NCBI GenBank assembly: GCA_030037895.1
Contig: JASHPW010000016.1
Location: 62,001 to 126,000, forward strand
DNA length: 64,000 nucleotides
Source of the DNA: Xanthobacteraceae bacterium
GTDB taxonomy: Bacteria; Pseudomonadota; Alphaproteobacteria; Rhizobiales; Xanthobacteraceae
Direction: 5' to 3'
Positions 39,280 through 48,346 of this stretch are shown here, piece by piece (position 1 is the stretch's first letter; every line of letters starts with the position of its first letter). The translations under genes and the position numbers were made by a program. The notes below the pieces were generated by a model. It searched no databases and was not told the DNA's origin. It saw only the letters and a program-made list of their open reading frames with translations.

Positions 39280-39828
39280 ATGATGAACGTCGCTGGCAAA
39301 TTCATCTATCGCGGCCTCCTCGCCGCCGTCGCGCTCTCGCTAGCGCAGCTTTCGGCGCTCCCCGTTCAGGCCAAGGACTATGATGTCGGCTCGATCCACA
39401 TCGCGCAGCCCTGGGCGCGGGCGACGCCGAAGGGCGCAAGCTCGGGCGCCGGCTACATGGCGGTCACCAACAACGGCAAGGCGCCGGAGCGGCTCACCTG
39501 CGTCGCCAGTGACGCCAGCGCGCAATGCCAAATCCACTCCATGACCATGGAAGGCGGCGTGATGAGAATGCGGCCGGTGGAAGGCGGGCTGGAAATCAAG
39601 CCGGGCGAGACCGTGACGCTCAAGCCGTCCGGTCTGCACCTCATGTTCATCGACCTCAAGCATCCGCTGGAGCAGGGCAAAGTGGTCAAGGCGACGCTCA
39701 AATTCGCGCACGCCGGCACGGTCGACGTTGAATATCCGATCGCGGCCATAGGGGCCGCCGCTCCCGGCGCTGCCGCCGGCGGCGGCATGATGGAAGGTCA
39801 CGGCGGCATGATGCAAATGGGCCACTGA
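39280..39828 (+). CDS. PCu(A)C-family copper chaperone
   Basis: IAQPWARATPKGASSGAGYMAVTN, QIHSMTMEGGVMRMRPVEG, GLHLMFIDLKHPLEQG; Met/His-rich tail GGGMMEGHGGMMQMGH. Confidence 0.92.
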   Translation: MMNVAGKFIYRGLLAAVALSLAQLSALPVQAKDYDVGSIHIAQPWARATPKGASSGAGYMAVTNNGKAPERLTCVASDASAQCQIHSMTMEGGVMRMRPVEGGLEIKPGETVTLKPSGLHLMFIDLKHPLEQGKVVKATLKFAHAGTVDVEYPIAAIGAAAPGAAAGGGMMEGHGGMMQMGH

Positions 39829-39952
39829 GGCAGCGCCGGGACCAACGGCCGGCGGAACCCGCCTCGCCGGCCGCAGGTCAATCGAAATCCGCACCTTACG
39901 ATTGGTTAATACTCGCCGCCGTATACCGCTGTGACGCTGTGGCGGTTGAAGC

Positions 39953-40882
39953 ATGAGCGATTCCGATCCCAAGGACGTCCGGAATTGGTCCGGACCGATC
40001 AAGGACTTGGCCGAGGACGAGCGACAGAAACTCGTCGATTCCATGAACGCCCCAGCGCAGCCGCGGATCGCGGTGTCCGAGGCGTTGCGCAATAACTGGG
40101 TCGAGATCTGGTATCAGCCCAAGATCGATCTCAAGCGCAAATGCCTGGCCGGCGCCGAGGCGTTGGCGCGGATTCGCCACCCGCAGTTCGGCATTTTGTT
40201 GCCTCACAGTTTCCTTCGCGACATCAGCGAGGACGCCGTTGCGGAACTCGCCCAGCATGCGCTGTTGGCGACGCTCCGCGACTGGACGATGTTCGAGGAG
40301 GCGGGCTTCAATCTTCATCTTTCCATCAATCTGCCGGTCGGCGTGCTGCTCAAGCTGCCGATCCCGCGGCTCGTTGCCGAGTACCGGCCGAAATCCACGC
40401 GCTGGCCCGGCCTGATCCTCGAAGTGACGGAGGACCAGATCGTTCGCGATATTCCCTTGGCGAAAGAGATCGCCACCCAATTGCGCGTGAGCGGCCTCAC
40501 CATCGCGATCGACGATTTCGGCGCCGGCTATTCGTGCTTCTCCAGCCTGCGCGATCTGCCGTTTGCGGAGCTCAAGGTCGATCGCTCGTTCATCCTCGGC
40601 TGTTCCACCGATGCGACGAACGGCGCCATTTGCCAGACGGCCATCGACCTCGCCCACCGCTTCGGCAGCGCCGCCGTGGCCGAAGGCGTCGAGAACGCGG
40701 CCGACCTGCAGGCCCTGATTGTGATGGGCTGCGATTTCGGGCAAGGCGTTCTGATCGCCCCGCCGATGCCCAAGGAACGTTTCCTCGACCTTTTGCGCCA
40801 ACGTATGAACAAGCGGCGTCCGGTGACGTCCAAGGACGCGATCAAGCCGGTGCAGAGGCCCGCCGGCCGCGTCGTCGCCTGA
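39953..40882 (+). CDS. Stand-alone EAL-domain protein (putative c-di-GMP phosphodiesterase)
   Basis: GAEALARIRHP, INLPVG, LEVTE, IAIDDFGAGYS, KVDRSFI, AEGVEN all present. Confidence 0.92.
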   Translation: MSDSDPKDVRNWSGPIKDLAEDERQKLVDSMNAPAQPRIAVSEALRNNWVEIWYQPKIDLKRKCLAGAEALARIRHPQFGILLPHSFLRDISEDAVAELAQHALLATLRDWTMFEEAGFNLHLSINLPVGVLLKLPIPRLVAEYRPKSTRWPGLILEVTEDQIVRDIPLAKEIATQLRVSGLTIAIDDFGAGYSCFSSLRDLPFAELKVDRSFILGCSTDATNGAICQTAIDLAHRFGSAAVAEGVENAADLQALIVMGCDFGQGVLIAPPMPKERFLDLLRQRMNKRRPVTSKDAIKPVQRPAGRVVA

Positions 40883-40890
40883 TCGCTGGA

Positions 40891-40932
40891 GTCCGGACGG
40901 ACAACCGGTTCCCACTCTTCCCGGGCGCGCTC
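40891..40932. repeat. Dispersed intergenic repeat copy C (CCGGTTYCCACTTTTCC family)
   Basis: GTCCGGACGGACAACCGGTTCCCACTCTTCCCGGGCGCGCTC. Confidence 0.75.
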
Positions 40933-41546
40933 TATCGTCTCGTCGGCTCGCGGAACGGCGGCGGCGTGCCCGCGGGCGCCGGCATGCAAAAGACGTCGAG
41001 CGTCATCGACACCAGGGCGTAATAGCCGAGGATGCCGACAAGCTCGACCATGCCGGCATCGCCAATGAGCTTGTGCACGCGGGCGTAAACGGCGGCGCTC
41101 ACGCGCCGCCGCGCGTAAAGCTCCTTGACGAAGGCGTAGATCGCCATCTCGTCCGCCGGCGCCGATGTCGGGGCGCGGCCGGCCTTGAGATCGCGGATCG
41201 TCGCCGGCTTGACGCCTTGCCGTTCGGCAATCACGGCGTGCGCCGCCCATTCGTACTGCGCTTTCCAGTATTGCGCCGTGACCAGGATTGCGATCTCCGA
41301 CAGCCGCGGCGGCACGCCGGTGCCGAAGCGCAGATGCGCGCCGAGCTGCTGCGCCAACTGGCCGAAGGCGGGCGCATGCAGATAGACGGCAAACGGTCCG
41401 TCCATGGTGAAGCGCCCGCGCGGGCCCGACTTTATCGCCGCGACGAGCGCTTGCTGTTCGCGCGTAAGGCTGTCGAAGGCGAGCGCGGGCAGGCGAGGCG
41501 AGGGCGATCGAGACGACCGCGAGCGTGGCGATGGCGATGTGGACAT
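40932..41546 (-). CDS. Carboxymuconolactone decarboxylase (AhpD-like) family protein; N-terminus suspicious
   Basis: LSEIAILVTAQYWKAQYEWAAHAVIAERQGV; N-terminal SPSPRSRSSRSPSPR looks like an out-of-frame signal peptide. Confidence 0.82.
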   Translation of the reverse strand: MSTSPSPRSRSSRSPSPRLPALAFDSLTREQQALVAAIKSGPRGRFTMDGPFAVYLHAPAFGQLAQQLGAHLRFGTGVPPRLSEIAILVTAQYWKAQYEWAAHAVIAERQGVKPATIRDLKAGRAPTSAPADEMAIYAFVKELYARRRVSAAVYARVHKLIGDAGMVELVGILGYYALVSMTLDVFCMPAPAGTPPPFREPTRR

Positions 41547-41591
41547 GAATTTCCTCTCGGGTACAGGCGGATCGAGCCTTATCGAGCCGCG

Positions 41592-42209
41592 CTATTTTCT
41601 GGCGACGAGGTCGATGAGCGCGGACATGCCGACATGCGCCGTGCCCTCGTTGATGATGCTGTCGTGCTCGCGGATCTCGATCTCCTTGAGATCGCCGAAC
41701 GCCGCTTCGAGCAGGGCGCGCGTGTACATGTGCTCCGCGTCCGGCGGCCCGCCGGTGCGATAGGCGAGCTGCTCGGGCCGATAGGCCTGCATGAGCAGGA
41801 GGCCGCCGGGCTTGAGCGCCGATTTGAGGTTGGCGAACAATGCGGCGCGTTCGGCGCCGGCGAAGTGGATGAAGATCGCCGCGACCACGTCGAAGGCGTC
41901 CTTCGGCCAGCGCCAGGTGGTGAGGTCGGCGACGTCCGTGCGCAGCCGCACGCCACGTTCCCGCGCCAGCGCGCGCGCTTTGGCGAGCGCGGTGGGTGAA
42001 AAATCGACGGCGAGAACGTCGAGGCCCTGTTCGGCGAGCCATACGCCGTTGCGGCCTTCCCCGTCGGCCACCGACAGCGCCGTCTTCAGTCCGCGCAGCC
42101 GATGGGCTTGCGCCTTGAGGAACGCATTCGGTTCCGTGCCGAACAGGTAGCCGGGAGCGCCGAACCGCGTTTCCCATCGTTGCCGCTGTGACGAGTCGCT
42201 CGTCGGCAT
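41592..42209 (-). CDS. Class I SAM-dependent methyltransferase (TehB-like)
   Basis: WETRFGAPGYLFGTEPNAFL, LSVADGEGRNGVWLAEQGLDVLAVDFSPTALAKA; start assigned at 42209 within the longer ORF. Confidence 0.88.
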   Translation of the reverse strand: MPTSDSSQRQRWETRFGAPGYLFGTEPNAFLKAQAHRLRGLKTALSVADGEGRNGVWLAEQGLDVLAVDFSPTALAKARALARERGVRLRTDVADLTTWRWPKDAFDVVAAIFIHFAGAERAALFANLKSALKPGGLLLMQAYRPEQLAYRTGGPPDAEHMYTRALLEAAFGDLKEIEIREHDSIINEGTAHVGMSALIDLVARK

Positions 42210-42261
42210 TGGCCAGGACCTCGGTGCTGTTTTGCCATTCCGCGGGAGGTTGCGCCAGCCT

Positions 42262-43203
42262 TCATTCGGCGTCGACGCGGAATCCGCCGTCGGACTCGAG
42301 CGTGATGCGGCCGTCGGCGACGGCGCGCGCCCAACGGCCGGTCGCCGGCAATCCGCCGAACGAGAAGAAATGTGGAGAAACGCCGACCGGCGCCGCGTCG
42401 GCGAGCGCCCGCACCAGGTCGTCGGGGGTCGCCATGGCAAACATCTGCCGGACGAGTCCCGCGCGCCGCGTGAGCGCCTGCGCGGAGGCGCGCACGCCGC
42501 ACCGGCCGGCGTAGCGCATGAGCGAGGTGAAGCTGGTCGGACCGGCAAGGCCGACGTGCACGGGGTGATCGAAGCCGAAGGCGCGCAGCCGCGCGATGTA
42601 GTCAAGGATGGCGCGCGCGTCGAAGCAGAACTGGGTGACGATCTCGACCGTCAGTCCGCTCGCCTCGGCGGCCGCGATTTTTTCAGCCAGCGCGCGGTTA
42701 AGCTCTTCATCACCGATGCGCGGGTGGCCGTCGGGGTAGCCGGCGACGCCGATGGCGCTGATGCCGTGCCGTTGCAACGCGCCGCTGTTGATGGCGTCGA
42801 TGGCGCCCCGGAACACCCCGCATTCCGCGCGGTCGCCGGCGATGAGAAGGACGCGGCGCACGTCGGCCTCGCCGTCGAGCCGGGCGAGGAAGTCGTCGAG
42901 CGCTGCGACGGTCGCGAAATTGCGCACCGCCACGTGCGGCACCGGCGCGAAGCCGGCCGCGCGCAGCCGGACGGCGGCGGCGACGGATTCCTCCGCCGGC
43001 CTGTTGGGAACGGCGCTGATAAAGACACGTGTGCCGGGCTTGAGCACCGCGAGCGCGGCGATGTCGGATGCCGACGGCCGCGTCGCCTCGATCGAGAATC
43101 CGGCGGTGAACGCCGCGATTCGCTCAACCGGATCGAGCGGCGCGGGCTGCGGACTCGCGGGCGGGCTCATCGTGCGCAAGGCTTGATTGTCGAAATAGTT
43201 CAA
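42262..43203 (-). CDS. Methylenetetrahydrofolate reductase (MetF)-like protein
   Basis: TIM-barrel MetF-type sequence (FSIEATRP, HVAVRNF, LLIAGD, VAGYPDGHP, VTQFCFDARAILDYI, GLAGPTSFTSLMRYA). Confidence 0.83.
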   Translation of the reverse strand: MNYFDNQALRTMSPPASPQPAPLDPVERIAAFTAGFSIEATRPSASDIAALAVLKPGTRVFISAVPNRPAEESVAAAVRLRAAGFAPVPHVAVRNFATVAALDDFLARLDGEADVRRVLLIAGDRAECGVFRGAIDAINSGALQRHGISAIGVAGYPDGHPRIGDEELNRALAEKIAAAEASGLTVEIVTQFCFDARAILDYIARLRAFGFDHPVHVGLAGPTSFTSLMRYAGRCGVRASAQALTRRAGLVRQMFAMATPDDLVRALADAAPVGVSPHFFSFGGLPATGRWARAVADGRITLESDGGFRVDAE

Positions 43204-44600
43204 CTGCGTCGGCGCGAGATCACGTAAGATTCATCGAAGAACCACAAACCGCCGCGCTCGCGCAGCACCGAGCGCGTGGCGTCGATATAACGGCCGTCGG
43301 CCACCACATCGCCCAACCGGTCGTCCTCGACTTGCGCCACGTAGATCGCCGCGTTCCAGGCCGCGAACAACGTCGATGTGCCGATCGATTCGGAGATTTC
43401 CGACGGCAACGTATGCATCACGTAGCGGAACAGCGAGCGGTTGTCGGCGTAGGCGTTGAAGTTGAGGTCGCGGCCGGCCGGCCCGAGCTCGTGCTTCACC
43501 GCCTTGAGGATCTGATGGCGGTCATGGATGAACGGATGATCGTCCGGCCAGACCTTTTGGATGATTTCCATGCCGGGGTCGTGGCCGTGCGAATGGATGG
43601 CGATGAGCCGCCCGCCCGGCCCAAGCGAGCGCGCCAGCGGACCGATCACGCGCTTGGCCTTGAACTCGAGCGAGGCGCGCGCGCGATAGGGTTGCGAGGC
43701 GATGATCAGGTCATAATTGGCGATGGTGCCGCCGGGCTTGGGAATGATCGGATCGAGCAGGAACCGGTGGTCTTCGCGATAAATGACGAGCACCACCGGG
43801 CGCTCGTAGACCGGGTTGCCGGTTTGCGCGCTGACGCCGGCTTTCCAGTTGAGCGCCAGGAAGGGTTCAAGATCGATGATTTGTTGCTCGAAGCGGTGGG
43901 CGGAATTGCCGATGAGCGGCAGCTCGTGCCAGACCAGGCTCGAGGCGGCATTGAGTGACTTGACCGCAAGCCACGGCGCATCCGCATAGGCGAGGTTGGT
44001 GAGCACCAGGACCGTGGCCGGATGCTCGAAAAAGCGGTCCGCCATCCGCTGCAGCGTGAGGCGAACATCTTCGAGGCTGATCTCCTTGCCGACGATGTAG
44101 AACGGCATGTGCGTGAAGCGGTCGTGCATGGCGCGCATCACGCGCACCAGCACCGTGCCGTCGCCGACGCCGGCGTCGAAGACGCGCACCGCCGGCGGGC
44201 GTGGATGGATGTGGGCGAGCTCGTCGCCGACGCGGTTCGCCACCTCCCACTTCTCGCTGCAGGTATTGACGAAAAGGAGATACTTTTGCCGGTTGTCGAA
44301 GAAGCGGAAGTTGCGCTGCGGGTCGCCTGGCTTGGTCAAGGCTGCAACCGGGATTGGCGCCAGCGCCGCCGGCCGCGCCTCGTGCGCGCGCTCAATGACG
44401 ATGGGCCGTGGCCCTTGAGGTGGGTGGGCGGTCATGAAATTATGGATGCGATCGAGCGTGTCGGTGGTGATGCGCCCGCCATTGCGCAGGCGCGAGGTGA
44501 GTTTGCCGTCATTGACGGCGCGCCGCCCGAACGTCGATTCGGCGAGGCCCGTCTGCCGACAATAGTCCGAGATTTCCTGGATCAATTGCTGGGCGTTCAT
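43200..44600 (-). CDS. N-terminal HTH domain fused to Rossmann/SAM-methyltransferase-like domain
   Basis: N-terminus LAESTFGRRAVNDGKLTSRLRNGGRITTDTLDRIHNFM is HTH-like; VRVFDAGVGDGTVLVRVM is a SAM-binding-like motif; ATGA overlap with the MetF-like gene. Confidence 0.72.
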   Translation of the reverse strand: MNAQQLIQEISDYCRQTGLAESTFGRRAVNDGKLTSRLRNGGRITTDTLDRIHNFMTAHPPQGPRPIVIERAHEARPAALAPIPVAALTKPGDPQRNFRFFDNRQKYLLFVNTCSEKWEVANRVGDELAHIHPRPPAVRVFDAGVGDGTVLVRVMRAMHDRFTHMPFYIVGKEISLEDVRLTLQRMADRFFEHPATVLVLTNLAYADAPWLAVKSLNAASSLVWHELPLIGNSAHRFEQQIIDLEPFLALNWKAGVSAQTGNPVYERPVVLVIYREDHRFLLDPIIPKPGGTIANYDLIIASQPYRARASLEFKAKRVIGPLARSLGPGGRLIAIHSHGHDPGMEIIQKVWPDDHPFIHDRHQILKAVKHELGPAGRDLNFNAYADNRSLFRYVMHTLPSEISESIGTSTLFAAWNAAIYVAQVEDDRLGDVVADGRYIDATRSVLRERGGLWFFDESYVISRRRS

Positions 44601-44746
44601 GGCAAGACGCCGCTCCCTCGGTAGCCGCGCGACGCGGTCGTCAGCAAGGGCGGCGCGCGGTCGCTGTCAGATTCTTTTTGGCGCGTTGGCGCGGTATTTA
44701 CGGTCCCAGCGAACCAATCCGCGCGGCCAGGGTCAACCACAAAATA

Positions 44747-44765
44747 GCCCACTATTGTAGTGGGC
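44747..44765. promoter_or_regulatory. Perfect 19-bp dyad (candidate operator)
   Basis: GCCCACTA-TTG-TAGTGGGC in an AT-richer divergent intergenic region. Confidence 0.65.
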
Positions 44766-44957
44766 AATATGATGGGACATATCCCTAAATCAACGGACAC
44801 ATTTCGGTCGCGGCGCATCGGCACGTTCCCGCCGCATGGCCAAATGGCCGCGAACGAGGCGTTGCGCGCAGCGGCGAGCGCCGCCGTCCGCTCCCGGCCG
44901 GCGCGCTTCTGCGCGTTGAAACGTTGATGTATCGTCCGCTCTCGGGGACGGGATCGA

Positions 44958-45545
44958 GTGATGTGGGGCAGAAAGCGCAAGTCCGCCGTGTCGGCCGGCG
45001 CAGCCGAGGCGCGCTCGCCGTTGAAAGCGGCGGTGCACGAGGCGCGCATCGAGGCGGCCGAGCGCACCAGCGTCGTCGTCGATTTGCGCGACGCGGAAGT
45101 CGCCCGTCTCGAGCTCCTGAACGAGGCGCTGGATTCGATTTTTGCCGAGCTGCCGTCGGATGCCGGCGAGTTGTTTGACCGCGGAATAAGCCGCGGTGAC
45201 ACGCCGCGGCTGTGGATCGATGCCGTCGCGCATATCGCCATGGGGCGCGACAAGCGCATCTACCGTTTCCTGCACGATACCCGCATCGGCCGCCGCGTGC
45301 TCGCCGAGTCGCACGAGATTCCGGAAATGGTGAAGGCGATCACCGCCTATGTGGCGCGGCGCCTCGTCGAGCGCGAGCGGGCGCTTGACGACAATCCCGA
45401 TTTCATCACCCGCGTTGGCGGGCGTGCGGCCGCGCGCGCGCGCGGCCGCCGGCGCCGGCGGGCGTTTCGCACATTCCTTTTCGGCTTCATGCTGGGCCTG
45501 CTCACGCTCCTTGCCGCCGCGATATTCCTGGCGAACCGATTTTAG
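44958..45545 (+). CDS. Conserved hypothetical protein with C-terminal transmembrane anchor
   Basis: 195-aa ORF; Arg-rich stretch RGRRRRRAFRTF followed by TM LFGFMLGLLTLLAAAIFLANRF. Confidence 0.7.
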   Translation: MMWGRKRKSAVSAGAAEARSPLKAAVHEARIEAAERTSVVVDLRDAEVARLELLNEALDSIFAELPSDAGELFDRGISRGDTPRLWIDAVAHIAMGRDKRIYRFLHDTRIGRRVLAESHEIPEMVKAITAYVARRLVERERALDDNPDFITRVGGRAAARARGRRRRRAFRTFLFGFMLGLLTLLAAAIFLANRF

Positions 45546-45569
45546 CGCCGGGCTGCGCGACCACGGAAT

Positions 45570-46451
45570 TTAGCGAAGGGGTTGCCGCGCGACCTCCTGC
45601 ACGGCGCCATCGGCGCCGCGCTGGCGCGCAATCATCTCGCAGTGCCAGCTGTGTTCCTCGCCGTCGATGTGAAAGAGATTGTAACCGCCGGCATCCTCGC
45701 CGCCATGCGGCGCGCGCGCCGAAGCCGACGGCGCGCCGACGGCGGGGATCGCCTCGCCGCGCGGGCCATCGAGCCAGACGATCGAGCAGCGGTGATCGTG
45801 GCCGTGGAGCACGAGTTCGGCGCCCTTCTCGGCAAGCACGGCGCGAAATTCGGCGGCATCGGTCAATCGCCGCAACCAATGACTTACCGTGCTCACCGGC
45901 GGGTGATGGATGAGGACCACGCGGAACGATCCCCTGGTTTGATCGAGCGCCGCGGCAAAGAGAGAAAGCTGCTCGGCGCCGAGCTGGCCGGTGGCCAGCA
46001 ATGGCGCGGTCGGCAGCGCCGAACAGAGCGCGATCAGCGCGACGCCGCCGCGCCGACGCACGAAGGGAAACGGCGCGCGCGTCTCTTCGGTGTCGTCGCG
46101 CAGGTAATCGTCCCAGAATTCAAACGGCCAGCGCCGAGCTTGAGCCACGTAGATGTCGTGGTTGCCGGGAATCACGGTGACATCAGGCGGGCGCCCGAGG
46201 GTCGCGAGCCATGCGCGCGCCCGCGCGTATTCGGCCGGAAGCGACAGGTTGACCAGGTCGCCGGTCACCGCAATGTGGTCGACCGGGCACGCCTGCAGAT
46301 CGCGGGTTACCGCGTCGAGAGCATCGACGCGGTGGATGTTCTTCCGTTTGCGCTGCCAATTGATGAAGCCGAGCCCGCGCTTGCCGGCAAGCTCGAAAAG
46401 CTCCGGTCGCGACGGCAAATGCAGGTCGGAAATGTGGGCAAGCACGAACAT
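45570..46451 (-). CDS. Metallophosphoesterase (Icc/CpdA-like calcineurin superfamily)
   Basis: LAHISDLHLPS, VTGDLVNL, VIPGNHDIY, HHPPVS, LHGHDHRCS. Confidence 0.93.
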   Translation of the reverse strand: MFVLAHISDLHLPSRPELFELAGKRGLGFINWQRKRKNIHRVDALDAVTRDLQACPVDHIAVTGDLVNLSLPAEYARARAWLATLGRPPDVTVIPGNHDIYVAQARRWPFEFWDDYLRDDTEETRAPFPFVRRRGGVALIALCSALPTAPLLATGQLGAEQLSLFAAALDQTRGSFRVVLIHHPPVSTVSHWLRRLTDAAEFRAVLAEKGAELVLHGHDHRCSIVWLDGPRGEAIPAVGAPSASARAPHGGEDAGGYNLFHIDGEEHSWHCEMIARQRGADGAVQEVARQPLR

Positions 46452-46519
46452 CGCCGGATGATGATACGCGATTCATCGGCGCAACAGCGGATTGTAATGT
46501 CGCGCCGCCCCGATGGAGG

Positions 46520-47473
46520 TCATGAACTGCCGATGAGAATGCCGGCGACGAAGACGAGCACGCCGCCGACGACGACCTGGAACGCCGCGTGCAGGAAGGG
46601 CGTATCCATATAGCGCGTGCGGATCCAGGAGATGACGGCCAGTTCGACCGCGACCACGGCGAACGCGAGCGCGGTCGCAATATAGAAGTGGGGAATGAGA
46701 TAGGGCAGGGCGTGGCCGAGGCCGCCGAGCGCGGTCATGACGCCGCACACCGCGCCCCGCACCACGGGCGCGCCGCGGCCGGTGAGCGAGCCGTCGTCCG
46801 ACAAGGCTTCGGCAAAGCTCATGGAGATGCCGGCGCCGATGGCGGCGGCTAGTCCGACCAGGAAGGTCGACCAGGTATTATGCGTGGCGAAGGCGGCGGC
46901 GAAGAGGGGAGCGAGCGTCGAGACCGAGCCGTCCATGAGGCCGGCGAGCCCGGGCTGCACGTATTGCAGCATGAACACGCGCCGCGCCGTCTGATCCTCG
47001 GCTGCGCGCACTTGCGGCGTGAGCTTTGCGCCAAGCTCGTGGGCGAGCTTCCCGTGTTTGTCCTCGGCGGCGGCAAGGCGGCTCAGCAAATCCCGTATGG
47101 CCTCGTCGCGCGCCGACCGAGCCGCACGCCGGTAGAAGCGGGCGGTTTCATACTCCATTTCTTCCGCGAAATTGCGCACGGCGTCGAGCCCGAGCGGGCG
47201 GTTGAGCCAGATCGGGCGGCGCGCGACGAAGCCCTTCACGTCTTGCCGCCGGATGAGCGGGAGAAAATCGCCGAATTTCTTGCGGTAGACGTCAAGCAAC
47301 ATTTCGCGATGGCCGATCTCCTCCGCGGCCATCTCGTCGTACATCGCCGCCGTGTCCGGATAGGAGGGGCGCAGCCCGCCTGCAAACGAGCGGTAGATGC
47401 GGTTGTCCTCGTCTTCGTTGGAGATGGCGAGCGCAAGAATTTCCTGCTCGGTCAAATCGGCAAAGCGTTTCAC
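46520..47473 (-). CDS. mbfA: Membrane-bound ferritin-like/VIT1 fusion, MbfA-type iron exporter
   Basis: N-terminal ferritin-like helices (KRFADLTEQEILALAISNEDEDNRIY, MAAEEIGHREML, MEYETARFY, EDKHGKL) and C-terminal VIT1/CCC1 membrane region; GTG start at 47473 preferred over 47509. Confidence 0.9.
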   Translation of the reverse strand: MKRFADLTEQEILALAISNEDEDNRIYRSFAGGLRPSYPDTAAMYDEMAAEEIGHREMLLDVYRKKFGDFLPLIRRQDVKGFVARRPIWLNRPLGLDAVRNFAEEMEYETARFYRRAARSARDEAIRDLLSRLAAAEDKHGKLAHELGAKLTPQVRAAEDQTARRVFMLQYVQPGLAGLMDGSVSTLAPLFAAAFATHNTWSTFLVGLAAAIGAGISMSFAEALSDDGSLTGRGAPVVRGAVCGVMTALGGLGHALPYLIPHFYIATALAFAVVAVELAVISWIRTRYMDTPFLHAAFQVVVGGVLVFVAGILIGSS

Positions 47474-47512
47474 GGGCGTCGCCTCGATCGCTTGATAAGA
47501 TCCTCGCATATA

Positions 47513-47530
47513 TTTTAGAACGATTCTAGT
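47513..47530. promoter_or_regulatory. ICE/Irr-box-like dyad upstream of mbfA
   Basis: TTTTAGAA-CGA-TTCTAGT, matching the remembered rhizobial Irr motif TTTAGAA-N3-TTCTAAA, about 40 nt upstream of the revised start. Confidence 0.65.
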
Positions 47531-47726
47531 CTAGGGCAGAGCCACCCGCGCGCCAATCTGGCGGCCATTTGGCGGACTTGTCGGCGCGCGCGAACAGCGG
47601 CTTGCGTGTTTCTGTGTGATCGGTTGGCGTATCCTCGTTGCACCCGGCGGACGGAGGAATTTTATGCGGGAGGCGCTGCGGCTGTCGGCACACTCGACGC
47701 GGCGACGGCATGGGAACTCATTGCCC

Positions 47727-48209
47727 ATGGCGGTCGAAACCCTTCGCCGACCTTTCGAGCCGGCGCTGCGGCGCGTCCTGCATCTTTATTGGCGCTTCGC
47801 GCGCGGGCTCACCCTCGGCGTGCGCGCCCTTGTCATCGATGGGCAGGGCCGCGTGTTCCTGGTCAAGCACAGCTACATTGCCGGCTGGCATTTGCCGGGC
47901 GGCGGCGTCGAAGTCGGCGAAACGCTCGCCGGCGCGCTCGCGCGCGAATTGCGCGAGGAGGGCAATATCGAACTTGACGGCCCGCCGCCGCTCTTTGCGG
48001 TCTATTTCAATCGACGCGTCTCGCGGCGCGACCATGTCGCGCTCTATGTCGTGCGCGCGTTCCGCCAGAGTTCGCCGCCGCGGCCGAACCGCGAGATCGT
48101 GGCGCATGGGTTCTTCGCGCCCGACTCGCTGCCCGAGGAGACGACCCGCGCGACGCGCGCGCGCATCGCCGAGGTGCTCGCCGGGGGCGCTGCCGCCGAA
48201 CTCTGGTGA
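47727..48209 (+). CDS. NUDIX hydrolase
   Basis: Nudix box GGGVEVGETLAGALARELREEGNI; start at ATG 47727. Confidence 0.9.
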   Translation: MAVETLRRPFEPALRRVLHLYWRFARGLTLGVRALVIDGQGRVFLVKHSYIAGWHLPGGGVEVGETLAGALARELREEGNIELDGPPPLFAVYFNRRVSRRDHVALYVVRAFRQSSPPRPNREIVAHGFFAPDSLPEETTRATRARIAEVLAGGAAAELW

Positions 48210-48346
48210 TGCTCGCGCGCGCGCAACCGCCGCGCTTTCGCGGCGCGTGATCCGGTCATTTAGTTGCGGCATGGCCTGCAACCACCCTGCGGCGGCGCGC
48301 GTTGGAAGGCGTGGGCGGGCGTGGGAGTGGCAGAAGGAGAGACTCG

